Shown here: piece by piece, positions 26,310 through 35,990 of the stretch
Numbering within the stretch: the first letter of the stretch is position 1
How the letters are laid out: every line of letters starts with the position of its first letter
Origin: Solimicrobium sp040544425
Lineage (GTDB): Bacteria > Pseudomonadota > Gammaproteobacteria > Burkholderiales > Burkholderiaceae_D
Assembly (NCBI GenBank): GCA_040544425.1
Contig: JBEONO010000022.1
Span: 1-61,410, forward strand
DNA length: 61,410 bases
Reading direction: 5' to 3'
Translations under genes and position numbers: made by a program
Notes under the pieces: model-generated
What the model was told of the DNA's origin: nothing
What the model saw: only the letters and a program-made list of their open reading frames with translations
Database searches by the model: none

Positions 26310-29300
26310 CTAAGCGCGATCGATGCTGGCCGCCGATGCCGCTTCGGACAGAGCCCATACGTCGAGCACTGCTGATTCCAGGCCAGGCAAGGCGTTGCGA
26401 TTGCCGGTTTTCACCTCGATGCCGACCTGAGTCAGGACCTCATTGATGTGCGCAATCAGCTTGTCGGACTGAATCTGGCCGGCAGGCATTTTGAGCAACA
26501 CCAGTTCCAGCAGACGTTGCTGGGCGCGGCGCAAGGCATTCAAGGCATGGGTGCGCAAGGGCGTAACACTGGTTTGCATCAGCACCGGTTCCAATTGCGC
26601 GATGCCGGATTGCTGACGCAGCTGCAGTCCGATTTGCAGGAACACCGCCAGATCCAGCCCGACACTGCGTGGCGCAGCCAGCGATGAAAACAGGAAGTCG
26701 GCCATATCGATCAATGCTTCTACGGTCTGACAGGCTTTCTGGAATGGCTTCGATTCGGTGACGAACTTGGCGAACAGCGGCGCAACTTTGCCAGGTTCCG
26801 AGAACAGCGCAGTCAACTCCGCCAGGTTGGTGGATGTCTGGACCGAGGCCGTTGAATTTGGCACCGACAGTACGCCTTCGATTAATGCGCGCTGCAATAC
26901 CCGACAACGGGCATCAATCGCCTTGGAAATTTCACGTGGCTCCATCAGGGCGTGTTCATCGAGGACGTTAAATACCGGTGCCAGATTGAGTGCCGACCAG
27001 GCTTGCGCCCAAGCCAGTATCACCTGAGACTCCGCAACTTTATATTTGGCTGCCAGCTCAACGAGCATGATCGGACCACAGCGATTGACCGCTTCGTTGG
27101 CCAATACAGTACCGAGGATAGGATTGGCCAGCGGATGATCAAGGCTGTTGCGCGTTGCAACCAGCGCATCCGGGAAATACGGGGTCAGGATCGAACGGGC
27201 CCAGCTATAGCCAGTCAGCGGCAAGGCCGACAGCATGCCCTTGTAGCGATTCTTGACGTTGGCAATCACTACCGCCAGCTCTGGCGCAGTCAGACCGAGT
27301 CTGGCTTCCTTGCGACGGGTGAATTCCAGTTCCGACGGCAATTGTTCCAGCTCACGCGACAGCACGCCTTCGGCTTCCAGATTGCGCACCAGGCTGGCGT
27401 AAGCATCCTGCATCACTTCCTGATCCTGCACCTGTTCTTCACGTACCAGCAAACGGGTTTGCTGGGTATTGTCACGCAATACCAGATACTCAATATCGTT
27501 GGTGATTTTATTGAGCGTATTGTTGCGTTCAGTTTCGCTGATCAGGCCGGCATTGACTTCGGTATCCAGCCAGATCTTGACGTTGACTTCGTGGTCGGAA
27601 CAATCGACGCCGGCCGAATTATCAATGGCATCGGTGAAGATCCGGCCACCTTTCAATGCAAACTCGATCCGCCCTGCCTGAGTGGCACCGAGGTTACCGC
27701 CTTCAGCGACGACTTTGCAGCGCATCGCGTTCCCATCGACACGGATCCCGTCATTGGCCCTATCCTTGACCTGAGCATGCGATTCCGTTGAAGCCTTGAT
27801 GTAGGTGCCAATTCCGCCGTTGTAGAACAGATCGACCTTGGCCATCAAAATGATATGCATCAATTGTTCCGGTGTGACGGTTTTGGCGTCGGTATTCAAC
27901 GCCTGCTGGGCCTGCATGGACAATGTAATACTGCGCGCATCGCGCGGGTACACGCCACCACCTGCGGAAATCAACAACTTGTTATAGTCTTCCCACGATG
28001 AACGCGGCAGGGCAAACATGCGCTGGCGCTCGACGAACGAGGTTTTCACATCCGGTGTCGGGTCCACGAAAATATGGCGATGATCAAACGCGGCGATCAG
28101 CTTGATCTGCCGCGACAGCAGCAAACCATTTCCGAACACGTCACCAGACATGTCGCCAACGCCAGTGACCGTGATCGGCGTGGTATTCATATCGTGACCA
28201 AGTTCATAGAAGTGGCGCTTGACAGCTTCCCATGCACCCTTGGCGGTAATCCCCAATTTCTTGTGGTCGTAACCATTGGAACCGCCGGACGCGAACGCGT
28301 CGCCCAGCCAGAAGCCGCGCTCTACCGCGATACCGTTGGCGATGTCGGAAAAGGTCGCAGTACCTTTGTCGGCCGCCACCACCAGATACGGATCGGCATC
28401 GTCGTAGCATACGGTCTGTTCTGGATGAATAATTTTGCCTTGTTGACGGTTATCAGTCAGGTCCAGCAAACCTGCGATAAACAGGCGATATACTGCCTCG
28501 CCCTCGCGCGCCACCATTTCACGAGACGACAGGCCATTGCTATCTTTCGGTACCATTTTGCAGACGAATCCGCCTTTGGCACCGGCCGGCACAATCACGG
28601 CGTTCTTGACCATTTGTGCTTTCACCAGACCGAGCACTTCGGTACGATAATCTTCCATCCGGTCCGACCAGCGCAAGCCACCGCGCGCTACCGGTCCGCC
28701 ACGTAAATGAACACCTTCAAAGCGGCGTGAGAACACGAAGATTTCGCGGAATGGGCGCGGCTGCGGCAGCCAGCTCAGCTTGGTAGTATCAAACTTGAAC
28801 AGCACGGTGTCGTTGACCTGCTTCTGCTGGAAATACGAAGTGCGCAGCGTCGCCAGCATCAACTCAACCAGTGTGCGCAAAATATCTTCGGAATCGGCGT
28901 GATTGATATCGGCGAGTTTTTCCTTGATCGCGATCAGGGCATTGGTACCGACGTCACGCTGCTGCGGATCGGAAGCCGGATTAAATCGCAGCAGGAATGC
29001 GTCGACCAGTTGACGGACGTAGTGCGCCTGTTTTTTCAGGCAATCGGCCATGTAACGAATACTGAAACGGCACCCGGCCTGACGCCAGTAACTGGCATAG
29101 GCGCGGATCAGTTGCACTTCCATCGAACGCATGCCCGCTTCAATCACCAGCGCATTCATGCGGCCGTCTTCGGCTTCATTGTTCAACAACGATTCAAACA
29201 ATTCCTGGGCTGCTTCGGCTACCCCGACCCGTTCCAGTTTTTCGGCACTGACTTCATCGAGCGAAAGGCAGGTGACATAAACCTGCTCATCGCCGCTGCC

Positions 29301-31049
29301 GTGTGCAAGCTGATAAGTCTGTTCGCGCTCGATGATCACGCCGGCATTGTGCATGGCGGGCAAAATATTCGACAACGAAGGCACGCTACGTTTGGATTGC
29401 AGTCGGATACTGATGGGCTGGGTAGTCTCAACCCGCACCTTGATCCGATCCGATCCGGTATTGGCAAGAATGCCGGACAGATCGTGAAACGCCGTGATCG
29501 GCGAGGTCACCGCGATATATTCGGCCGGCAATTCCGCACACAGTCTGCGCAAGCCAGCGCGCACGCCTGGCTGCTCAACCGCATCAACGACATTGTTGAA
29601 GGTCGTGTGCCAACCTTCCAATACACCCAACAAGGGCAACTGGATGTCGTTTTCCAGATCGAGATTCGGCTTGGCCGCTTTCGCGATCAAATATAAACGG
29701 GCCAACGGGCCGTCGGCCAACAAGGTTTCGACCCGCACTGAAGACGCGCCGACGACTTCCTGCAAAGTCTCGGCCAGCGTGTCGGATAAATTCGAACTGT
29801 ACAACTCACGCGGCATATACATCAGCACATTCAGATGCCGGCCATAGACGTCGCGTCGCGCAAAAACTTTGGCACGCGGCTGTTTATACAAAGCGACCGC
29901 TGCACTGGATACTTCTGCCAGCCACTCGGGTTGTGCCTCGAGTACTTCAACCCGCGGCAACGATTCCAGAATTTCCAAAAATTTCTCGGCGCGGAATCCC
30001 TCCGGACGCACGCCGGCAATCTGCAATACCCTGGCAATGCGCACGCGGGCAAATGGCAGATCAGCCAGCGCTGTTGCAGTGGCCGCGCGCGAGAACAGAC
30101 CCACCAGACAATGTTCGCCCAACAGCACGCCCTGCGCATCGGTATTGCGAACACCGATGAAATCAAGTTGCTGATCGCGATACAGAGACGACTGCACGTC
30201 AGCCTTGACCACCGATAAGGTGTCGTCACGCGCGTACAGGGTTTCGAAATCACCGGGTATGCTTTTCAGGCATTCGCCGTAGATCGGGTGGGATTTATTT
30301 TTCAGTACGCCCAAGGCGCTGGTGATATCACGCACCAGTTCACGTACGCCGGGTTGTACCGCGTAATACACATAGCCGAAAGTTTCAAAACCGATTTTCT
30401 CGGCCCAACGCAAAAAGGCTGCCGTCTCTTCGCCATCTTTGGCGCAGGCTTCAACCACTTCGGCCATTTGCAATATCTTGGCTGACAGCGCGGGATGATC
30501 ACGTCGCACATCAGCGGCATCACCCACCGACATCTTCAGCTGGTCGATCAGCGAATTGATTTCTGTCTCTCTTAACTGGTCGGATAACAGGCAGATCACA
30601 ATCGATTCCAGGCCGGTATTGCTGTCGCGATTTGGTTTCGGGGTATCCACCTGAATCACTTTGCCGCCGTCATCGCGCTGCACTGCCAGCACTGAATTGA
30701 GAATGGCGCGCGAGACGATGCGCTGATTGCGCAGGGACATGACGATCGAATCAACGAGATAAGGCATATCCGGATTCAGAATCAGTAATGCCGTCGCCTT
30801 GCCGCCGCGCCCGTCCTGATAGGCCATGGTATTGATCTGGCATCCTTTGGAGGGTGTCCAATGCGCAGCGTGGGTAAATCCTTCCCACAAGATCGACGCC
30901 AGGCTGGCCGGCAAGATGCCCGCCAGATCATCTTCTTCCAGCGAAGACAACCAGGTTTCCAGCAGTGAACTGACTGGCGGATTGTTTTGTGCATTATTGG
31001 CTTGCACCAACGTCAAAGTCTGCTTGCGTAATTCTTGGGCTTGTTTCAT
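26310..31049 (-). CDS. gdhB: NAD-specific glutamate dehydrogenase, large (180-kDa) type
   Basis: Oxidatively deaminates glutamate to 2-oxoglutarate with NAD+. At 1579 aa it belongs to the large L-GDH class known from Pseudomonas, Streptomyces and Caulobacter: a long regulatory N-terminus (ACT-like segments, about 1-700), then the catalytic core beginning near RGGPVARGGLRWSDR with the KAQMVKNAVIVPAGAKGG lysine segment, and an extended C-terminal domain. It is placed inside the ast operon, 14 nt after astB and directly before astE. The glutamate released by AstE, and by the AstC transamination, would be its substrate. Confidence 0.96.
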   Translation of the reverse strand: MKQAQELRKQTLTLVQANNAQNNPPVSSLLETWLSSLEEDDLAGILPASLASILWEGFTHAAHWTPSKGCQINTMAYQDGRGGKATALLILNPDMPYLVDSIVMSLRNQRIVSRAILNSVLAVQRDDGGKVIQVDTPKPNRDSNTGLESIVICLLSDQLRETEINSLIDQLKMSVGDAADVRRDHPALSAKILQMAEVVEACAKDGEETAAFLRWAEKIGFETFGYVYYAVQPGVRELVRDITSALGVLKNKSHPIYGECLKSIPGDFETLYARDDTLSVVKADVQSSLYRDQQLDFIGVRNTDAQGVLLGEHCLVGLFSRAATATALADLPFARVRIARVLQIAGVRPEGFRAEKFLEILESLPRVEVLEAQPEWLAEVSSAAVALYKQPRAKVFARRDVYGRHLNVLMYMPRELYSSNLSDTLAETLQEVVGASSVRVETLLADGPLARLYLIAKAAKPNLDLENDIQLPLLGVLEGWHTTFNNVVDAVEQPGVRAGLRRLCAELPAEYIAVTSPITAFHDLSGILANTGSDRIKVRVETTQPISIRLQSKRSVPSLSNILPAMHNAGVIIEREQTYQLAHGSGDEQVYVTCLSLDEVSAEKLERVGVAEAAQELFESLLNNEAEDGRMNALVIEAGMRSMEVQLIRAYASYWRQAGCRFSIRYMADCLKKQAHYVRQLVDAFLLRFNPASDPQQRDVGTNALIAIKEKLADINHADSEDILRTLVELMLATLRTSYFQQKQVNDTVLFKFDTTKLSWLPQPRPFREIFVFSRRFEGVHLRGGPVARGGLRWSDRMEDYRTEVLGLVKAQMVKNAVIVPAGAKGGFVCKMVPKDSNGLSSREMVAREGEAVYRLFIAGLLDLTDNRQQGKIIHPEQTVCYDDADPYLVVAADKGTATFSDIANGIAVERGFWLGDAFASGGSNGYDHKKLGITAKGAWEAVKRHFYELGHDMNTTPITVTGVGDMSGDVFGNGLLLSRQIKLIAAFDHRHIFVDPTPDVKTSFVERQRMFALPRSSWEDYNKLLISAGGGVYPRDARSITLSMQAQQALNTDAKTVTPEQLMHIILMAKVDLFYNGGIGTYIKASTESHAQVKDRANDGIRVDGNAMRCKVVAEGGNLGATQAGRIEFALKGGRIFTDAIDNSAGVDCSDHEVNVKIWLDTEVNAGLISETERNNTLNKITNDIEYLVLRDNTQQTRLLVREEQVQDQEVMQDAYASLVRNLEAEGVLSRELEQLPSELEFTRRKEARLGLTAPELAVVIANVKNRYKGMLSALPLTGYSWARSILTPYFPDALVATRNSLDHPLANPILGTVLANEAVNRCGPIMLVELAAKYKVAESQVILAWAQAWSALNLAPVFNVLDEHALMEPREISKAIDARCRVLQRALIEGVLSVPNSTASVQTSTNLAELTALFSEPGKVAPLFAKFVTESKPFQKACQTVEALIDMADFLFSSLAAPRSVGLDLAVFLQIGLQLRQQSGIAQLEPVLMQTSVTPLRTHALNALRRAQQRLLELVLLKMPAGQIQSDKLIAHINEVLTQVGIEVKTGNRNALPGLESAVLDVWALSEAASAASIDRA

Positions 31050-31063
31050 TCCATCCTCTATTC

Positions 31064-32410
31064 TTAAGATTGGTCTTGATATAAATTTGGTAAATTCAAA
31101 ATCCCGCTCAACTCATCCAAGGCTGTGTGCACTTCAATTGCCAGTGCCGGATCAGCCAGATCTTCGGGTAAAAGTGTGTCACGGTAATGACGCTCTACCC
31201 AAGTTACCAAACGCTTGTATAAAGCTTCGGTAAATACTACGCCCTGATGCATGGCCAGGGCCTGCGCTTCAGTTAATGCAACCCGCAATCGCAGGCATGC
31301 CGGACCGCCGCCGTTCCGCATGCTTTGCCGCAATTCAAAACTAAGCAACTCGTCAATGGCTCCGCCGCTGGCGATCAGGTCGTTTAAATAATTCGCGACC
31401 TGTTTGTTTTCACTGCATTCCTGCGGCACCAGCAAAGCCATTTTGCCGGTGGATTTCAGCAATAACTGGCTGTTGAACAAATAGGATGAGACCGCGTCAG
31501 ACACCGACACCAGCTTGCTGTCGACCTGGATCGGATTGAACTCGGCGCCCACATGCTGCATGGCAGCGCGACAGGCATCGATGCTGGCCGTTTCATTGAT
31601 AAACGCTTCCTGATGATAAAACAGCACATTACCACTGCCGACGGCTATCACATCATTGTGGAATACGCCCTGATCAATGGTGTCAGGGTTTTGCTGAACA
31701 TACACGGTGCGTGCGGCCTGCAAACCATGCAGACGCGCGACGGCCTGACTGGCTTCGATGGTCTGACGCGCCGGGAATTTCCTGGGCCCGACGATGGCTG
31801 CATCGAATTCGCTGCGCCCGTAGACAAACAGTTCAACACCGGCAGCGCCATGTTGCGCACACAGTCGGGTATGGTTAGCGGCACCTTCATCGCCAAAGGC
31901 CGGAGTCGGTGGCAGGGCCTGATGGACTGCGAAATGTTTTTCGTCGTGGAAAATTGCGCGCAGCGCTTTTTCAGTCTGGGTGTGTTCAAACGAACGGTGC
32001 AATTTATTGTTCAGGTTAGCGACAGTAAAATGCGCCCGCCCATCGGAGGTATCCGCTGACGGGCTGACCGTTGCCGCGTTGGCGGTCCACATCGGCGAAG
32101 CAGAATAAGCACTGGCCAACAGTACCGGCGAACTGCGCGCCGCTCCTTCAATGACTTGCGCATCTGATCCGGTAAACCCGAGCTGGCGCAGCAATCTGAA
32201 ATTGGGTCTGTCTTGCGGCGGCAATAATGCCTGCGCAAAACCGCGCTGCGCCAGTGCGTGCATTTTCGCCAGGCCTTGCAATGCCGCTTCTTTTGGATTT
32301 GAAGCACTCTTTATATTCGACGACGAGGCCACGTTCCCGAACGACAAACCGGCATAGTTATGCGATGGCCCAACCAGACCGTCAAAGTTAAATTCGCGTG
32401 TGTTTTCCAT
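31064..32410 (-). CDS. astB: N-succinylarginine dihydrolase AstB
   Basis: Second enzyme of the AST pathway; converts N2-succinylarginine to N2-succinylornithine, CO2 and two NH3. The family start (FNFDGLVGPSHNYAGLSFGN) and the catalytic Cys region near the C-terminus (RNGGGPACLRLRV) are both present, and 448 aa is the standard length. It begins 2 nt after the astD stop, consistent with tight coupling, and is followed by gdhB. Confidence 0.97.
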   Translation of the reverse strand: MENTREFNFDGLVGPSHNYAGLSFGNVASSSNIKSASNPKEAALQGLAKMHALAQRGFAQALLPPQDRPNFRLLRQLGFTGSDAQVIEGAARSSPVLLASAYSASPMWTANAATVSPSADTSDGRAHFTVANLNNKLHRSFEHTQTEKALRAIFHDEKHFAVHQALPPTPAFGDEGAANHTRLCAQHGAAGVELFVYGRSEFDAAIVGPRKFPARQTIEASQAVARLHGLQAARTVYVQQNPDTIDQGVFHNDVIAVGSGNVLFYHQEAFINETASIDACRAAMQHVGAEFNPIQVDSKLVSVSDAVSSYLFNSQLLLKSTGKMALLVPQECSENKQVANYLNDLIASGGAIDELLSFELRQSMRNGGGPACLRLRVALTEAQALAMHQGVVFTEALYKRLVTWVERHYRDTLLPEDLADPALAIEVHTALDELSGILNLPNLYQDQS

Positions 32411-32412
32411 GA

Positions 32413-33879
32413 TTAAAATACCAGGCCAGGTGAGAGTTGCTTGGGCATTTCCAGGACATCGGTTTCAATTGACGCGACCGGATAGGCGCAATAATCGGCA
32501 GCGTAAAAGGCACTTGGACGGTGATTGCCCGAGTTGCCGATACCGCCAAACGGTGCCGTACTGGCCGCCCCGGTGGTCGGCCGGTTCCAGTTCACGACAC
32601 CGGCACGAATCTGGGTCTGGAACTGCTGCCACAGATTCGGATCGTCGCTCAACAACCCTGCTGCCAGACCGTAACTGGTGCGATTGGCGACAGCAATGGC
32701 GCTGGCAAAATCGTCGACCCGAATCACCTGCAACAACGGTCCGAACCACTCCTCATCAGGAATATTCGGCACGCCGGTGACATCAACGATGCCTGGCGAC
32801 AGGAACCCGGTATTGGGGTGGATCAAATACATTTCCAAAAGTGATTTACCACCGCGCACTACCAGCGCGGCCTGCGCATCCAGCAGATGCAGTGCCACCT
32901 GATTTGAAACGACCGGACCCATGAATGGCGCGGGTTGCGCGTCGCTTTTCCCGATTTTGATCGAGGCTGCAACATGCACCAGACGTTTTAAGAATTCCTG
33001 ACCCCAGGCATTATTCGGAATAATCAGACGGCGGGTACAGGTGCATCGTTGACCGGCACTGACAAAGGCAGAAAATATCGTGTGGTGCACGGCGGCGTCC
33101 AGGTCTTTCACATCCCACACCACCATGGCGTTGTTGCCGCCCATTTCGAGCGCCAGCATTTTGCCAGGTTGTCCGGCAAACTGCTTGTGAAGAATGACAC
33201 CGGTTTGATAACTGCCGGTAAACAACACGCCATCCAGTTGCGCATTTTTGGATAAGGCTATGCCGGTATTTTTTCCGCCATTGACCAGGTTCATGACACC
33301 CTTGGGCAAACCGGCCTGCTCCCACAGTTGTACGGTCTTGATCGCCATTTGCGGGGCATATTCACTCGGCTTGAAAACCAGCGTATTGCCGGCGATCAGC
33401 GCCGGAACGATATGCCCGTTTGGTAAATGCCCGGGGAAATTGTAGGGACCGAACACGGCAAAGACACCATGCGGACGATGCCGTAATACCGCGTCACCAT
33501 CGGCGACCTTGCTGCTGATTTCACCAGTGCGCGCTTTGTAGGCCTGTACCGAAATATCGATTTTATTGGCCATGGTTGCCACCTCGGTACGCGCTTCCCA
33601 GAGCGGCTTGCCGACTTCCAGGGAAATCATTCCGGCCAAATCTTCGGTGTGCTCTTTCAACAGATCGCGAAACCTGACGCAGATCGCAATTCGCTCGTCC
33701 AGACTGGTTTGCGCCCAGGCGTTAAAGCTGGCGCGCGCCGCGTCGCACGCCTGGCTGACTTCGGATTCTCCGGCTGCATTACCCTGCCAGACCGTGGCTC
33801 CGTCAGCGGGATTGATCACACTGAATTTTTCGCCAGTCCCAGCTACCCAGACACCGTTGATATAGTTACTTAATTCCAT
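32413..33879 (-). CDS. astD: Succinylglutamate semialdehyde dehydrogenase AstD
   Basis: NAD-dependent aldehyde dehydrogenase oxidising N-succinylglutamate 5-semialdehyde, fourth step of the pathway. ALDH superfamily marks are intact: the active-site Glu in LEMGGNNA and the nucleophilic Cys in SAGQRCTCTRR, plus the PYNFPGHLPNGH cofactor segment typical of AstD. Length is 488 aa. It lies 18 nt after aruG and 2 nt before astB. Confidence 0.97.
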   Translation of the reverse strand: MELSNYINGVWVAGTGEKFSVINPADGATVWQGNAAGESEVSQACDAARASFNAWAQTSLDERIAICVRFRDLLKEHTEDLAGMISLEVGKPLWEARTEVATMANKIDISVQAYKARTGEISSKVADGDAVLRHRPHGVFAVFGPYNFPGHLPNGHIVPALIAGNTLVFKPSEYAPQMAIKTVQLWEQAGLPKGVMNLVNGGKNTGIALSKNAQLDGVLFTGSYQTGVILHKQFAGQPGKMLALEMGGNNAMVVWDVKDLDAAVHHTIFSAFVSAGQRCTCTRRLIIPNNAWGQEFLKRLVHVAASIKIGKSDAQPAPFMGPVVSNQVALHLLDAQAALVVRGGKSLLEMYLIHPNTGFLSPGIVDVTGVPNIPDEEWFGPLLQVIRVDDFASAIAVANRTSYGLAAGLLSDDPNLWQQFQTQIRAGVVNWNRPTTGAASTAPFGGIGNSGNHRPSAFYAADYCAYPVASIETDVLEMPKQLSPGLVF

Positions 33880-33897
33880 TGAACTCTCTCCGTCGAT

Positions 33898-34923
33898 TCA
33901 TTTATTGACATTTAAAGGCATGGTCCGCACCTGCATTTTCTCACCGCAATGCAAGGCCCCCTGCTGCTCTTTTGTCAGTTGCAAACGCCCTGATTCGGGC
34001 TGCACGTCACTGACGATGATGCGGTAATTCTGAATATCGGTATTGGCAACCAGCATCGGCATGGCATGACTGTGCGGCGTGGCGGCATCGACCGCTTCAA
34101 CCAGTTCGCTGGTGCGCACCGAACGCAATTCATTGACACGCGCCTGCAAAACCGGGCCGGCGTCAAAGATGTCGACAAACCCTTCGTAGTACAGTCCTTC
34201 CTGTTCCAGCAAGTGACGCGCCGGTTCGGTTGCGGTATGGACCTGACCAATGACGTCTTGCGCCTCTTTGGGAAGGTAGGCAACGTACAAGGGATGACGC
34301 GGCATTAATTCGGCGATGAACGACTTTTTGCCCAGGCTGCTCAGATCGTCGGCGCGGTTGAAATCCATTTTGAAAAAATGTCGGCCAAGATTGTCCCAAA
34401 ATGGCGAACTGCCATCCGGATGTTGAAATCCGCGTAATTCGGCGATTAACTTTTCGCTGAACAAATGCGGGAATTGGGCGATGAACAGAAAGCGGCATTT
34501 GGATAAAAGTTTGCCGTTATTACCGGTGCGATAATCGGGGTGCAAAAACAGCGAGCACAACTCGGCGCAACCGGTCAGATCATTGGACAGGTAAAGGGTG
34601 TCCATGCGCGAATACACATTCAATTCTTTGCTTGAATGGACCAGCGTGCCGATCCGGTAATTGTAAAATGGCTCTTCCAGACCAACCGCGCTTTTGATCG
34701 CGCTCACACCAACGATCTGGTGAGCGTCGGTATCTTCCAATACAAATAAATAATCCCGCTGTTCTGGCGGGATTGTTTCGGCAAACGACGCACAGGCTAC
34801 TGCAATTCGATTGCCCAACATGGTCGTATCCGGTTTCAGGGTAGTCATCCCGTCACCCACCTGGGTGGCCAGATACATCAGGCCATCCAGATCTTCTTTT
34901 CTGATTGCGCGCACTACGATCAT
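33898..34923 (-). CDS. aruG: Arginine N-succinyltransferase, second subunit (AstA/AruG)
   Basis: One of two AstA-family proteins in tandem. AstA transfers succinyl from succinyl-CoA to arginine, starting the pathway. I start at the ATG at 34923 behind AGGAAA, giving 341 aa that open with MIVVRAIRKEDLDGL, the typical family N-terminus; the frame extends 96 nt further but without homology. The central motifs (FLHPDYR near 150 and FPHLFSEKLIAELRG) and the DIFDAGP segment match the family. In Pseudomonas two such proteins form a heteromer; which subunit corresponds to which name here is by gene order only. Confidence 0.93.
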   Translation of the reverse strand: MIVVRAIRKEDLDGLMYLATQVGDGMTTLKPDTTMLGNRIAVACASFAETIPPEQRDYLFVLEDTDAHQIVGVSAIKSAVGLEEPFYNYRIGTLVHSSKELNVYSRMDTLYLSNDLTGCAELCSLFLHPDYRTGNNGKLLSKCRFLFIAQFPHLFSEKLIAELRGFQHPDGSSPFWDNLGRHFFKMDFNRADDLSSLGKKSFIAELMPRHPLYVAYLPKEAQDVIGQVHTATEPARHLLEQEGLYYEGFVDIFDAGPVLQARVNELRSVRTSELVEAVDAATPHSHAMPMLVANTDIQNYRIIVSDVQPESGRLQLTKEQQGALHCGEKMQVRTMPLNVNK

Positions 34924-34957
34924 GATTTTTCCTATGAATTTCTTTGTTGTTACTTCG

Positions 34958-35986
34958 TTACCAGGGTACGCACAACACCTGATCTCCAGGTTCGACGCGC
35001 AGTGCCTGCATCTGGGCACTGCTCAAGCCCATACTGCGGCGATCTGCCAATCCGGCGCACTGCACGATGGTGGCTCTAAAATCAGCTTCTCTGACCGGCG
35101 CAATCAAATAATTTTCAAAACCGGGTGAAGGCATTTCTTCAGTCAAATGCACCGGCAATCTGCTACCCTGAGAAAACGAGCGCAAGGCATGCTTGTTGGC
35201 TTGCAGTATAGGTCCGCCATCAAAAATATCAATGAACTCGTCCGCAGCAAAGCCTTCTTCGGTCAGTATTTCAAACGGCACTTCACTTTCTGCATGGACC
35301 TGTCCCATCGCAGCCTGCGCGGCGCCCGCCAGCAGTGGTACATACACAGGATAATGCGGCATCAGTTCCACGATCAGGTTGCGGTTGCGCGCACCATCAA
35401 CCAGCCGCTCGGCTTCCAAAAAATCCATCTGAAAAAATTTCCTGCCCAAGGCTTCCCAAAACGGGGATTGTCCTTGCTGGTCGGTATAACCGGCCAAGGA
35501 CACAAAAAAATTGTCGCTGAAACGTTCCGGCAGGCAGGCGGCATACATCAGTCGGGCGCGTGACAGCAAGGCCGCTTGCGGCTGGCTGTCATGGCCGCGG
35601 CGCACGAAAAAACTCAGCAGCTGCGAATAACTGGTCAGGTCGGCGCACAGGGTCAGGGCATGCACGCTATGGCTGATATTCAAATCACGCGAAACCTGTT
35701 GAATGACATCATTGCGAAACGAAAAAAAAGTGCCTTTGGATCCGGCGGTAGCGGCAATCGCCGCGCTGCCGATGATGCTGTTATCGCCGGTATCTTCCAA
35801 AACGAACAGGTAACTTTCTTCTCCCGCGATATCGGTGTGGCTGGCAAAAGAGCGCAGCGATTGCTCAACGGTGCGCTCAACCCCGGCCACGGTCCTGGAC
35901 ATGGTGTGGACACCTTGCGTCAAACCAGTGGAAAGCTCCAGCAATGCCGCAATATCGCGCGTTTCTGCCGGTCGGACGATAAACAT
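34958..35986 (-). CDS. aruF: Arginine N-succinyltransferase, first subunit (AstA/AruF)
   Basis: Paralogue of the following gene. The start is the ATG at 35986 (MFIVRPAETRDIAALLEL), only 4 nt after the astC stop, giving 342 aa. It shares the family landmarks SFFVRRGHDSQ, PERFSDNFFVSLAGY, KFFQMDFLEAERLVDG and FIDIFDGGPILQA with its neighbour. It probably forms the alpha part of a two-subunit arginine/ornithine succinyltransferase. It is 34 nt upstream of the second subunit gene in the same transcript. Confidence 0.93.
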   Translation of the reverse strand: MFIVRPAETRDIAALLELSTGLTQGVHTMSRTVAGVERTVEQSLRSFASHTDIAGEESYLFVLEDTGDNSIIGSAAIAATAGSKGTFFSFRNDVIQQVSRDLNISHSVHALTLCADLTSYSQLLSFFVRRGHDSQPQAALLSRARLMYAACLPERFSDNFFVSLAGYTDQQGQSPFWEALGRKFFQMDFLEAERLVDGARNRNLIVELMPHYPVYVPLLAGAAQAAMGQVHAESEVPFEILTEEGFAADEFIDIFDGGPILQANKHALRSFSQGSRLPVHLTEEMPSPGFENYLIAPVREADFRATIVQCAGLADRRSMGLSSAQMQALRVEPGDQVLCVPW

Positions 35987-35990
35987 GGAA

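Noticed and set aside
26952..29696. Several long plus-strand frames opposite gdhB
   Set aside because: They shadow a well-defined 1579-aa gene, have no ribosome binding sites and give arginine/histidine-rich nonsense translations.
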